Below are positions 28,742 through 39,919 of a stretch of DNA of 64,000 nucleotides, in pieces. Every line of letters begins with the position of its first letter. Position 1 is the stretch's first letter. This DNA is from Pseudomonadota bacterium (lineage in GTDB: Bacteria; Desulfobacterota; Binatia; UBA9968). The stretch lies in assembly GCA_021324155.1 (NCBI GenBank), contig JAJPJQ010000036.1, forward strand, positions 1 through 64,000, in the 5' to 3' direction. Position numbers and translations under genes: made by a program. The notes below the pieces were generated by a model that saw only the letters and a program-made list of their open reading frames with translations, was not told the DNA's origin and ran no database searches.

Positions 28742-29233
28742 ATGCCGCGGCGCTTCACGATCGAGGTCGAGAAGGATTATTTCAACTTCGCCTCGGCGCA
28801 CTTTCTCGTATTCGCCAACGGCAAGCGCGAGGCGCTCCACGGGCACAATTATCAGGTATACGTGGCGGTCGAGGGCGAGATCGACCGCGCCGGCGTCGTG
28901 CTCGACTTCATCTCCTTCAAGCCCGTCGTCAAACAGATCTGCGACGAGCTCGATCATCGCACGCTGATTCAAAAGGACTGCCCGGCGCTCACGGTGCACC
29001 GCGCCGACGAGCATGTGACCGTCGGCTATCGCAACCAGCGCATCGTGCTGCCCAAGCAGGACGCGCTGCTGTTGCCGATCGCGAACACGAGCACCGAGCT
29101 GCTGGCGGAATACATCGCCGGCAAGATTCGCGTCCGCGTGCGCCGGCGCTTTCCCGGAGCGAAATTGAAGACGCTGGAAGTCGGCGTCGAAGAGGCGCGC
29201 GGTCAGCGGGGATTTTACAAGGGAGAATTCTAG
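28742..29233 (+). CDS. 6-pyruvoyltetrahydropterin synthase family protein, PTPS-III-like
   Basis: A 163-residue T-fold enzyme. Zinc ligands are His in FASAHFL and both in HGHNY. Asp in VVLDFISFK, His in ELDHRTL and Glu in VEEARGQ fit the catalytic set. The usual catalytic Cys four residues before HGH is Arg, and the motif reads E-x-x-H-G-H. Family knowledge links Glu at this place to PTPS-III proteins, which bypass FolB in folate synthesis by making 6-hydroxymethyl-dihydropterin. QueD is the alternative, but without the Cys it would be inactive. queE is 17 kb away. Confidence 0.8.
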   Translation: MPRRFTIEVEKDYFNFASAHFLVFANGKREALHGHNYQVYVAVEGEIDRAGVVLDFISFKPVVKQICDELDHRTLIQKDCPALTVHRADEHVTVGYRNQRIVLPKQDALLLPIANTSTELLAEYIAGKIRVRVRRRFPGAKLKTLEVGVEEARGQRGFYKGEF

Positions 29234-29245
29234 GAGTGCTTCGAT

Positions 29246-29332
29246 CCTTCGACTTTGCTCAGGACAAACACGAACGAAAAAAATTAACCGCGTTTAGGAC
29301 GGTTACTCCGTTCGCCTGAGCCTGTCGAACGG
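29246..29332. repeat. inverted pair of a short interspersed repeat
   Basis: CCTTCGACTTTGCTCAGGAC begins at 29246. The related sequence GTTCGCCTGAGCCTGTCGAA lies in the opposite orientation at about 29310-29329. The two arms match at most positions when one is reverse-complemented. This resembles the element widespread in many genomes as variants of TTCGACAAGCTCAGGACGAAC. It separates two convergent genes, and the distal arm encodes the last residues of the permease (STGSGERS). Confidence 0.75.
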
Positions 29333-30858
29333 CTCTTATTTTTTTCCCACCATCCCACCGCGACAAACAGCACGCATAGCATGAGATAAGCCGCGACGAA
29401 TTCCGGCGCGGCGAAAAAGCCGAAGCGGCTCACGATGCCGCCGGGCGTGAGCTCGTACGCATGGATGATGCCGATCGCGGAAAAGACCGCCGCGGCGAGC
29501 GACCACCACGCGGCGCGGAGGAACTGCCGCTCGAGGAGAAAAACGCCGATCGCGGCCAGGATCATCGAGGTGAAGATGAAGCCGCGCTCGAGCGAGATCA
29601 TGCCGTGGATCGCGAGGCTGCCGGCGAACGCGCCCAAGCCCGCCTGATAGAGCGTTTTTCCCGCCGCACGCAGACCCGTCTCGACCATCAGCAACCCCCA
29701 CGCCGCGAGCGCGGGAAAAAGTCCCAGCGCGACGGCGAGCGCGTGCTCTTTCGGCGTCTCCTGAAACGCCTGCGCCGTTATGATGATGCCGATATAAAGG
29801 AGGATGCCGATCCCAGCTTCGAGCGGAATAAAATCCAGCACGGTCTGGATTGTCCCCGTGAGGCAGATAAAGGCGATGAAGATGCCGTTCAGCGCCGAAT
29901 AGCCGGAGCGCGCGCCCAGGCGCTTCCAGCCCGGATGGCCGATATAGATCGTTGTCGGAAAGGCGCTGCCGAAGAGCGCCGCGGCGACCGAGCCGATGCC
30001 GTTCGCCATGAGCGACGGAAATGTTTTGTAGCGGTCGCCCGCCGCGTCGGCGCTCTCGATGTTTTGCAGCGAGCCGACGACATTGAAGATCCCCATCGGA
30101 AAGATCACCGACATGTATTTGAGAAACTCCGGGCTCGAAAGCGCCTGCCAGAGCGCGCCGCCGGTGAAGACCGGCGGGCTGAGCGCGAAAGTCGCGGCCG
30201 GCTTTCCGGACATTCCTCCCAATCCCCACGCGAGCGCCGTGCCGCAGAGAATCGCCACGAGACCGCCGGGCAAGCCCAATGGAAATCGCTGGTGCGCGAA
30301 GTAAGACAGCAGGATCAGCGCCAGCGGCAGCAGCGCGATCAGCGGCTTGTCGAAGATGCGGAAGCTGAAGTCCATCGAGATGAAGGTGATCGCGATGCCC
30401 GCGAGCGCGGAGAGCAGCGCCGCGCGCGGCGTCATGCGGCGCACCCACTCGGCGACGAAGGCGCCGACGACTTCGATGAGCCCGTTCAGGAGGCACGCGA
30501 CGAGGCCGACCTGCCACGCCCATACGGGGTCCTTCGTTTCGAGGTAGATCGGCAGCATGATGAAGAAGATGTAGGCGAAGAGGCTCACGGTGTTGATGCC
30601 GTAAGGCAGCGCCGTCACGTCGTCGCGCCCGGTCTCGCGCGCGACCCGGCGCCCCTGCCAAGCATAGAAGAAATTGCCGACGAGAATCGAGATCGCCGCG
30701 CCCGGGAGAATGCGGCCGAAGATGTACGCGTCGGGCAGATGGATCAGCTCGCGGCAGAGGCTCACGATCAGGATCAGCTGGATCAGGTTGTCGATCATCA
30801 AGCCGAAAAAGCCGTCGAGATCCTTGCGCACGAAAAGCGGCAGGCGGGCGTCGGTCAT
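29284..30858 (-). CDS. NCS2-like permease
   Basis: A 524-residue integral membrane protein with about 13-14 hydrophobic segments, resembling NCS2/xanthine-uracil permeases: GRDDVTALPYGINTVSLFAY near residue 77 and GSAFPTTIYIGHPGWKRLGARSGY near 318 are family-like. A purine or other small anionic substrate is possible but unproved. The C-terminal residues after KNKSR are encoded by a short repeat and are probably not native. Monocistronic on this strand. Confidence 0.8.
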   Translation of the reverse strand: MTDARLPLFVRKDLDGFFGLMIDNLIQLILIVSLCRELIHLPDAYIFGRILPGAAISILVGNFFYAWQGRRVARETGRDDVTALPYGINTVSLFAYIFFIMLPIYLETKDPVWAWQVGLVACLLNGLIEVVGAFVAEWVRRMTPRAALLSALAGIAITFISMDFSFRIFDKPLIALLPLALILLSYFAHQRFPLGLPGGLVAILCGTALAWGLGGMSGKPAATFALSPPVFTGGALWQALSSPEFLKYMSVIFPMGIFNVVGSLQNIESADAAGDRYKTFPSLMANGIGSVAAALFGSAFPTTIYIGHPGWKRLGARSGYSALNGIFIAFICLTGTIQTVLDFIPLEAGIGILLYIGIIITAQAFQETPKEHALAVALGLFPALAAWGLLMVETGLRAAGKTLYQAGLGAFAGSLAIHGMISLERGFIFTSMILAAIGVFLLERQFLRAAWWSLAAAVFSAIGIIHAYELTPGGIVSRFGFFAAPEFVAAYLMLCVLFVAVGWWEKNKSRSTGSGERSNRPKRG

Positions 30859-30912
30859 AATTGGCCGCGAATGTACCGGTGGGAGCGAAGCGCTGTCAAA
30901 CGAGCGCCGATG

Positions 30913-31626
30913 CTAAAAACGAAGCGTCCAATCGTCGCGCGCGTAGCGCTCGCGGACTAGCGCTTCCATTTTTTCAATCGGCGGCACGGTTAGTTCCTCG
31001 CCGGCATTCCACGCCTCGCGCAGCGCGGCTTTCACCGCAGTCGCGGGAATATGGATATTTGTCAAGAAGGCGTCGTGCGACCGCCGCCTCCGATAACCGG
31101 GCTGGCGCGGCGGCGCGAGTAGCAGCTTCTCGATTAGCGAGATGTCGGAATCGAGGAGAAAGCTGCCGTGAAACAGCAGCGCGCGTTTTTTCCGGTACTG
31201 CGCATTGCCGGAGAACTTCCGGCTGTCGAGTGTCAGGTCGGTAAACCCTTCGATGCTCACCGGCGCGCCGACGAGCGGCTCCACCGCGCGGCGCGACCGT
31301 TCCATAATATAAGCGTTCGCCGCCGCGACCTCGCTCAGCCCCCGCGCGGCGATGTCCAGTATGACCGTATAATTCAGGCAGCCCGGTGCCTGGAGAACGG
31401 CGGCGCCCCCGGAAGGCCGCCGCAGCACCGGAACGCCTGCCGAGCGGCACGCGCCGACGGAAATCTCATCCTCGATTGGGCTCGCGTGACCCAGAACGAC
31501 GAAAGGCGAACGGGGCTCCCAGAATCTCAGCGTCTCTGCGCCGTCCGCCTCCGCTTCGAGCAGCAATGCCTCGTCGCAGGCCAGATTCAGCGCCGGCTCC
31601 GCCCAGCTTCGGTCTAGGTATTTCAC
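30913..31626 (-). CDS. lipoate-protein ligase A family protein
   Basis: A 237-residue BPL/LPL-fold protein. GTG 31626, 3 nt after AGGAAA, gives MKYLDRSWAEPALNLACDEALL, the normal family start; a TTG at 31659 would add 11 residues. RRPSGGAAVLQ corresponds to the RRxSGGG box with two substitutions. The Lys in SRKFSGNAQ matches the adenylate/lipoyl-binding Lys of ligases. Its position, divergent from the pyruvate dehydrogenase and lipB-lipA genes, supports a role in lipoate attachment or transfer. Confidence 0.8.
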   Translation of the reverse strand: MKYLDRSWAEPALNLACDEALLLEAEADGAETLRFWEPRSPFVVLGHASPIEDEISVGACRSAGVPVLRRPSGGAAVLQAPGCLNYTVILDIAARGLSEVAAANAYIMERSRRAVEPLVGAPVSIEGFTDLTLDSRKFSGNAQYRKKRALLFHGSFLLDSDISLIEKLLLAPPRQPGYRRRRSHDAFLTNIHIPATAVKAALREAWNAGEELTVPPIEKMEALVRERYARDDWTLRF

Positions 31627-31723
31627 GCTTTTCCTGCTATGAAATAATTGATTCGACAAAGCGAAATATATAGGTTAGGTTTCGACACGTCCGTCCGGCA
31701 GCCGTTCTCTAAGAGGCTTTACA

Positions 31724-34453
<2,730 letters not shown>

Positions 34454-34471
34454 CCGGCGAGACAGCGAATC

Positions 34472-35773
34472 ATGGACGTAAGAGTGCCCCGGCTGGCCGA
34501 GGGCGTGGAATCGGCCACAGTCGCCAACATTCTGGTCGCCCCGGGCGACCGAATCGAAAAAGATCAGGTCATCCTCGAGCTCGAGACGGAGAAAGCCGTC
34601 GGCCCGATCCCCTCGCCCGTCTCCGGCGAAGTATCGCGCATTCACGTCAAGCCCGGCGACGAAGTCAGCGTCGGCCAGCCGCTGATCACGCTTTCCGAAT
34701 CCGGCGCCGCAGCGACCGCACCCGCGCCGGAAGCCAAGCCGCAGCCCGCCGCGCAAGCGAAGAGCGTGCGGCCGGCGGCTGCTCCCGAGCCGGCGCGGGC
34801 CGCGCCGCAAGCCGCCGGCGAGTATCGCTATCAATCGGCGGCCGGCGCGCCGCCGCCGGCGGCGCCGTCGGTGCGGAAGATCGCCGGCGAGCTCGGCATC
34901 GATCTCACTCGCGTCAAAGGCAGCGAGCGCGGCGGACGCATTACCATCGCCGACCTGCGGAGCTACATCGCGGCGCTGCAGCAGCGGCCCGCGGACGGCG
35001 CCCCCGCAGCCGCTCCCACTGCGGTCGCGGAGGAGAAGCACGCGCCGCAGGCGATCGACTTCTCGCGCTGGGGGCCGGTCGAGAAAAAGCCGATCACTTC
35101 CGTGCGCCGCACGATCGGCCAGCGCATGTACGAGTCGTGGCACACGATCCCGCACGTGACGCAGTTCGAGGACATCGACATTACAAACGTGACCAATCTC
35201 CGCAAGCAATACGGCCCGGAGCTCGCGAAAAAGGGCAAGCACCTGACTCTCACGCCGTTCGTGCTCAAAGCCGTTGTCGCCGCGCTGAAGAAATATCCCA
35301 TTTTCAATTCCAGCCTCGACGAGGCGACCGGCGAGGTCGTGTACAAGAACTATTTTCATATCGGCGTCGCAGTCGACACCGAGGCCGGGCTGATCGTGCC
35401 GGTGCTGCGCGACGTCGACAAGAAGACCCTCGCCGATCTGTCGCAGGAGCTGAACGCGCTCGTCGAGCGCACGCGCAAGCGCAAGGTCTCGCTCGACGAG
35501 CTCCAGGGCGGGAGCTTCACGATTTCGAACCAGGGCGGCATCGGCGGCGGCCACTTCACGCCGATCATCAACAAGCCGGAGGTCGCGATCCTCGGCATCG
35601 GCCGCTCGTCCTTGAAGGCCGCGGTCAAAGATGGAAAGATCGAGGCGCGTCCGATCCTGCCGCTCGCTCTGTCCTACGATCATCGCGTGGTGGACGGCGC
35701 GGACGCCGTGCGTTTCATCGGCGAGCTGGTCGGCGTGCTGGAGAACTTTCCCGAAGATCTCCTCAAAGACTGA
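34472..35773 (+). CDS. aceF: dihydrolipoamide acetyltransferase E2
   Basis: A 433-residue E2 with one lipoyl domain (lipoyl Lys at residue 41 in LETEKAV), an Ala/Pro-rich linker (about 83-125), an E3-binding domain (SVRKIAGELGIDLTRVKGS), a second Ala/Pro linker, and the catalytic domain ending SYDHRVVDGAD with the active-site His. It forms the core of the pyruvate dehydrogenase complex. Only one lipoyl domain is present, against three in E. coli. It lies 3 nt before the E3 gene. Confidence 0.95.
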   Translation: MDVRVPRLAEGVESATVANILVAPGDRIEKDQVILELETEKAVGPIPSPVSGEVSRIHVKPGDEVSVGQPLITLSESGAAATAPAPEAKPQPAAQAKSVRPAAAPEPARAAPQAAGEYRYQSAAGAPPPAAPSVRKIAGELGIDLTRVKGSERGGRITIADLRSYIAALQQRPADGAPAAAPTAVAEEKHAPQAIDFSRWGPVEKKPITSVRRTIGQRMYESWHTIPHVTQFEDIDITNVTNLRKQYGPELAKKGKHLTLTPFVLKAVVAALKKYPIFNSSLDEATGEVVYKNYFHIGVAVDTEAGLIVPVLRDVDKKTLADLSQELNALVERTRKRKVSLDELQGGSFTISNQGGIGGGHFTPIINKPEVAILGIGRSSLKAAVKDGKIEARPILPLALSYDHRVVDGADAVRFIGELVGVLENFPEDLLKD

Positions 35774-35776
35774 GAC

Positions 35777-37204
35777 ATGGAACCGATTAAAACCGATATC
35801 GTAGTGGTGGGCGCCGGGCCCGGCGGCTACGCCGCGGCGTTTTACGCCGCCGACAAGGGCAAGAAAGTCATTCTGGTCGAGCGCGAGAAGCGGCTCGGCG
35901 GCGTGTGCCTCAACGCCGGCTGCATTCCTTCGAAGGCGCTGCTGCACGCGACGCATTCGATGCGCGACATGGAGCACTCGACGGAGCGCGGCGTCGCCTT
36001 CTCGAAGCCGAAGATCGATCTCGATAAGCTCCGCGGCTGGAAGAATTCGGTCATCGCGAAACTCACGCAAGGCCTCGCCGGCCTGGCCGAGCGCCGCGGC
36101 GTCGAAGTGATGCAGGGACGCGGCTACTTCGAGGATTCGCGCACGCTGCGCGTCGAGACCTCGAAGGGACAGAAGTTCGTCAACTACGACCAGGCGATCA
36201 TCGCCGTCGGCAGCCGCGCGGCGCTCCCCGCCGCCTTCGACCTCGGCAACAAGCGCGTCATGACATCCACCGAGGCGCTGGAGCTGGAGGAGATTCCCAA
36301 AAATCTCCTCGTCGTCGGCGCGGGCTACATCGGCATGGAGCTCGGCACGGTTTACGCGACGCTCGGCAGCACGGTCGTTGTCACCGAAGCGCTGCCGAAC
36401 ATCTTGACCGGCGTCGATTCCGACCTTGCGCGGCCGGTCATGCGCTACGCCGAGAAAGCGTTCAAAGAGATCCGCCTGAACACCAAAGTCGCCAAGATGG
36501 CGACGAGCGGCAAGCAGATCAAGGTAACATTCACAGTCGAAGGAAAAGCAAAAGAAGAATCGTACGACCGCGTTCTCGTATGCGTCGGCCGCGTGCCCAA
36601 CTGCAAAGACCTGGGCCTGGAAAACACCAAGGCGGCGCTGGACGAGAAGGGATTCGTCAAGGTCAACGCGCAGATGCAGACCGGCGACCCGGCGATCTAC
36701 GCGATCGGCGACGTCGCAGGCGGCGCGCTGCTGGCGCACAAAGCGATGAAAGAGGGACGCATCGCGGTCGAGTCGATCCTGGGCGAATACAGCACGTCGG
36801 AGAACGTCGTCATTCCCGCCGTCGTCTTCACCGACCCAGAAGTCGCGTGGTGCGGCCTCACCGAAGCTGAGGCAAAGCAAAAAGGCATCGCGGTTCAGGT
36901 CGCGCGCTTCCCGTGGGCGGCGTCCGGACGCGCGATCACGCTCGACCGGCCCGACGGCCTCACCAAGTTCGTGATCGATGCCGAAAGCGAGCGCATTCTC
37001 GGCGTCGGCATCGTCGGCGTGAACGCCGGCGAGCTGATCGGCGAAGGCGTCCTCGCGATGGAAATGGGCGCGACGGCGCGCGACATGGCCGAGTCGGTGC
37101 ATCCGCATCCCACGCTGTCCGAGACTTTGATGGAAGCCGCGGAAGTATTCTACGGCTATCCGACGGATACCTTCGTCCAGAAAAAACGCACGCCGCTGCC
37201 ATGA
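35777..37204 (+). CDS. lpdA: dihydrolipoyl dehydrogenase E3
   Basis: A 475-residue flavoprotein disulfide reductase. FAD-binding GAGPGGYAAAFYAADKG, redox disulfide GVCLNAGCIPSKALL, NAD-binding GAGYIGMELGTVYATLG, and the C-terminal catalytic HPHPTLSE are all intact. It reoxidises the dihydrolipoyl group of E2. Last gene of the E1-E2-E3 set; the following 67 nt contains a repeat-like tract and then lipB. Confidence 0.97.
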   Translation: MEPIKTDIVVVGAGPGGYAAAFYAADKGKKVILVEREKRLGGVCLNAGCIPSKALLHATHSMRDMEHSTERGVAFSKPKIDLDKLRGWKNSVIAKLTQGLAGLAERRGVEVMQGRGYFEDSRTLRVETSKGQKFVNYDQAIIAVGSRAALPAAFDLGNKRVMTSTEALELEEIPKNLLVVGAGYIGMELGTVYATLGSTVVVTEALPNILTGVDSDLARPVMRYAEKAFKEIRLNTKVAKMATSGKQIKVTFTVEGKAKEESYDRVLVCVGRVPNCKDLGLENTKAALDEKGFVKVNAQMQTGDPAIYAIGDVAGGALLAHKAMKEGRIAVESILGEYSTSENVVIPAVVFTDPEVAWCGLTEAEAKQKGIAVQVARFPWAASGRAITLDRPDGLTKFVIDAESERILGVGIVGVNAGELIGEGVLAMEMGATARDMAESVHPHPTLSETLMEAAEVFYGYPTDTFVQKKRTPLP

Positions 37205-37208
37205 AGAA

Positions 37209-37240
37209 GGTTTCGGGTTTCAGGTTTTAAGTTGGGAGTC
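37209..37240. repeat. short repeat-like tract between lpdA and lipB
   Basis: GGTTTCGGGTTTCAGGTTTT and the following TAAGTTGGGAG consist of near-tandem GTTTC(A/G)GG units. The complementary strand reads as KPETRN, the peptide typically produced by a class of short repeats scattered in many genomes. The tract starts 4 nt after the lpdA stop. Confidence 0.5.
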
Positions 37241-37271
37241 GAATAACTGAAGCCGGAGCGTCGAAGCTTCG

Positions 37272-37982
37272 ATGGGCACTCTCCTCTTTCAAGACCTCGG
37301 TACACTCGATTATAACACGGCGCTAGCTGTTCAAGAAAATCTGCTCGCGTCAAAGCAGCGCGAGAATCTTCCCGACGTTCTCCTGTTTGTCGAGCACCCG
37401 CACGTGATCACGCTCGGACGCGGCGGCGACGAAGGCAACGCTTTCGCGGCCGGTGAAGTTCCCGTCGTTCGCACGAGCCGCGGCGGCGACGTCACTTATC
37501 ACGGACCCGGCCAGCTCGTCGTCTATCCCATCGTCGATCTGAAATCGAAGCTCCGAAAGGATGTGCATCGCTATCTGCGCTATCTCGAAGCGGCGGCGAT
37601 CCGCACGCTCGCGCATTTCGGCATCGCCGCGGTGCGGCGTCCGCCGTGGACGGGCATCTGGATCGGCGACAAAAAAATCGCGGCGATCGGCGTCGCCGTC
37701 CGGCGCGGCGTTACGTATCACGGCCTGGCTCTCAACGTTAGCACCGATCTGAATTACTTCCGCCGCATCGTCCCCTGCGGACTTTCGTGGTCACAGGTGA
37801 CGTCGATGCAAAAAGAGCTCGGCAGAAAGGTGCCGATCGAGGAAGTGAAAAAGGTTTTTCTCCGCCGCTTCGCGCGGCGCTTCGGTTATTCGGAAACCAA
37901 GTTATGCCAAGGCGACATCCAGACTGGATCAAGGTCAAGCCTCCCGGCAGCGCCAATTACCTCCGCCTCAAGCGGATTCTAA
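37272..37982 (+). CDS. lipB: lipoyl(octanoyl) transferase
   Basis: A 236-residue LipB, transferring octanoyl from acyl carrier protein to lipoyl domains. The signature RGGDVTYHGPGQLVVYP is near residue 75, the Lys in GDKKIAAIG near 137, and the catalytic Cys is in VPCGLSWSQVTS near 172. The last about 26 residues overlap lipA in another frame for 79 nt and do not look conserved; the native end may once have been shorter. Functional context: octanoylation of the E2 encoded just upstream. Confidence 0.93.
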   Translation: MGTLLFQDLGTLDYNTALAVQENLLASKQRENLPDVLLFVEHPHVITLGRGGDEGNAFAAGEVPVVRTSRGGDVTYHGPGQLVVYPIVDLKSKLRKDVHRYLRYLEAAAIRTLAHFGIAAVRRPPWTGIWIGDKKIAAIGVAVRRGVTYHGLALNVSTDLNYFRRIVPCGLSWSQVTSMQKELGRKVPIEEVKKVFLRRFARRFGYSETKLCQGDIQTGSRSSLPAAPITSASSGF

Positions 37983-38752
37983 GGGAGCGCAGGCTCCATT
38001 CCGTTTGCGAGGAGGCGCGCTGCCCCAACATCGGCGAGTGCTGGGGCCACAACACCGCGACGTTTTTGATTCTCGGCGATATCTGCACCCGCGGCTGCCG
38101 CTTCTGCGCGATCGGCAAGGGCAAGCCCGTCGGGCTCGATCCCGAAGAGCCGCGCAACGTCGGCCTCAGCGTCAAAGACCTGGGCCTCGACCATATCGTC
38201 GTGACTTCGGTCGACCGCGACGATCTCCCCGACGGCGGCTCGGCGCATTTCGCCCAGACCGTCTTCTGGATCAAAAAGCTCAACCCCGGCATCCGCGTAG
38301 AAGTTCTGATCCCCGACTTCAAAGGCGATCGCGGCGCGATCGCGACCGTCGTCGGCTCAGGCATCGACATTCTGAACCATAACGTCGAGACGGTACCGCG
38401 ACTCTACAAAAAAGTCCGGCCGGGCTCCGTGTACCGCCGCTCGCTGGATGTTTTGTCGGCCGCCAAAGACCTGCGCGGCGAGGTGCTCACCAAATCCGGT
38501 TTGATGCTGGGCGTCGGTGAAACGTCGGACGAAGTGCTCGAGACGCTGCGCGATCTGCGCGCCGCCGGCTGCGACATCGTGACGCTCGGGCAATACCTCC
38601 AACCGTCAGAACATCAATTGAAGGTCGAGCGCTACGTCACGCCCGACGAGTTCGCGGCGCTGAAGGTCGAAGGCCAGAAGCTCGGCTTCCGCCACGTCGA
38701 ATCCGGCCCGCTCGTGCGCAGCTCGTACCACGCCTGGAGCCACGTAAATTAG
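37904..38752 (+). CDS. lipA: lipoyl synthase
   Basis: A 282-residue radical-SAM enzyme inserting two sulfurs into octanoyl-E2. The auxiliary cluster ligands are in CEEARCPNIGEC, and the radical-SAM triad is CTRGCRFC. ESGPLVRSSYHA near the C-terminus holds the conserved Ser ligand. ATG 37904 gives the normal N-terminus (RRHPDWIKVKPP); starts upstream would lie deeper in lipB. The long overlap with lipB suggests translational coupling. Confidence 0.95.
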   Translation: MPRRHPDWIKVKPPGSANYLRLKRILRERRLHSVCEEARCPNIGECWGHNTATFLILGDICTRGCRFCAIGKGKPVGLDPEEPRNVGLSVKDLGLDHIVVTSVDRDDLPDGGSAHFAQTVFWIKKLNPGIRVEVLIPDFKGDRGAIATVVGSGIDILNHNVETVPRLYKKVRPGSVYRRSLDVLSAAKDLRGEVLTKSGLMLGVGETSDEVLETLRDLRAAGCDIVTLGQYLQPSEHQLKVERYVTPDEFAALKVEGQKLGFRHVESGPLVRSSYHAWSHVN

Positions 38753-38766
38753 ACATCGCGAAACTG

Positions 38767-39292
38767 ATGAACACAGCGGAACGCCTCTCCTTCGTTATTT
38801 TTATCCTACTAGGGCAACTAATCGTCTCTGCTAAATTGCATGGTAAAACAGATGCCGAACAGGTTCAGGAAGATACACGAACATTCATCCAAGCTTTCTA
38901 CCGCGGCGATTTTGATACTGTGCTGAAGTTTACGCATCCCAATGTCATTCGTATGATGGGGGAGAAGATTCGGCACGTGCCGCTCTCAAGGAAGTAACCC
39001 GAAAGATCGTTCAAATTAACATGAGAGTAGAGTCATTTTACTTTCCCCGCCAGCCAGAATTTTTAGAAGGCGGCGGCAGGAGATTCGCAATAGTACCTAC
39101 TTTATCGGTGTTGCAGGTGCAGAGCGAGTCGAAAGTCTAAATTATCAGTTGGGCATACTTGATGCGGGATCATCTCAATGGAAGTATGCCGAAGGTTCGC
39201 GCATCAATGCTGAGAATGTGCAGAACTTCTTCCCAGGCTTCCCATCCAATTATAAGTTTCCGACCATTTACAGGAAAAAACTGGGACAGTAA
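38767..39292 (+). pseudogene. decayed gene for an exported NTF2-like protein
   Basis: ATG 38767 opens a signal peptide (MNTAERLSFVIFILLGQLI) and an NTF2-like start (DTRTFIQAFYRGDFDTVLKF). The frame breaks after MMGE at the G5 run at 38958-38962; with one more base the protein would continue as EDSARAALKEVTRKIVQINM. A second shift between about 39085 and 39125 leads to RVESLNYQLGILDAGSSQWK and ends at TAA 39290-39292. The pieces together make one plausible protein of about 175 residues. Base composition is visibly lower in GC than neighbours. Sequencing error in the G run is an alternative for the first break only. Confidence 0.7.
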
Positions 39293-39409
39293 CATTTCTC
39301 GGTGCATACCCGTATACTAACCAAACCGGCTAGCTTGTCCGGCAAGATAGTCTATGTTAATCCCGTCCAAGAAACGTACACGCAACAATCTTAGCAACAG
39401 GAACCCCGC

Positions 39410-39919
39410 ATGAAGGCCGAATACGCCACGATCGTTCACGAAGCGTTGAAAGAAGCCGGCATCAATTTCGTCGCCTACCTGCCGGACGATCAGATCCATG
39501 ACGCGCAAAAGCTCGTCGTCGAAGATCCGTCGTTTACCACCGTCGCCGTAACTAACGAGGGCGAGGGAGTCGCCGCATGCGCCGGCGCCTGGCTCGGCGG
39601 CGGCAAGCCCGCGCTGATCATCGCGGACTCCGGCCTCCTGGTCGCCACCTGGCCGCTCGCCTCGCTGACGGTGTCCTACGGCATTCCGATCCTGGTGCTG
39701 ATCGCGCATCGCGGCGCGGTCGGCGACCGCGCCAACTGGCGCTTCATCACTTACAAATTCACCACCGAGCCGCTGCTCGACACGCTGCAGATCCCCTATG
39801 TCAGCGCGCGCAAGCCCGACGAAACCAAAGAGGCGATTACCGGCGCGCAACTGTCGGCGGCGCTTTGGCAGCATCCGGTGGCTGTCCTATTGTCGGGCGA
39901 AATTCTCCGTGATGAGTGA
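39410..39919 (+). CDS. TPP-dependent decarboxylase, N-terminal-type subunit (sulfopyruvate decarboxylase alpha-like)
   Basis: A 169-residue protein corresponding to the pyrimidine-binding (PYR) half of a TPP enzyme. EGEGVAACAGAWLGGGKPAL contains the catalytic Glu expected to protonate TPP. Together with the next gene it resembles the two-subunit sulfopyruvate/phosphonopyruvate decarboxylases (ComD-ComE). The true 2-oxo acid substrate is unknown. It overlaps the beta subunit gene by 8 nt. The 117 nt before it contains no recognised gene. Confidence 0.8.
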   Translation: MKAEYATIVHEALKEAGINFVAYLPDDQIHDAQKLVVEDPSFTTVAVTNEGEGVAACAGAWLGGGKPALIIADSGLLVATWPLASLTVSYGIPILVLIAHRGAVGDRANWRFITYKFTTEPLLDTLQIPYVSARKPDETKEAITGAQLSAALWQHPVAVLLSGEILRDE

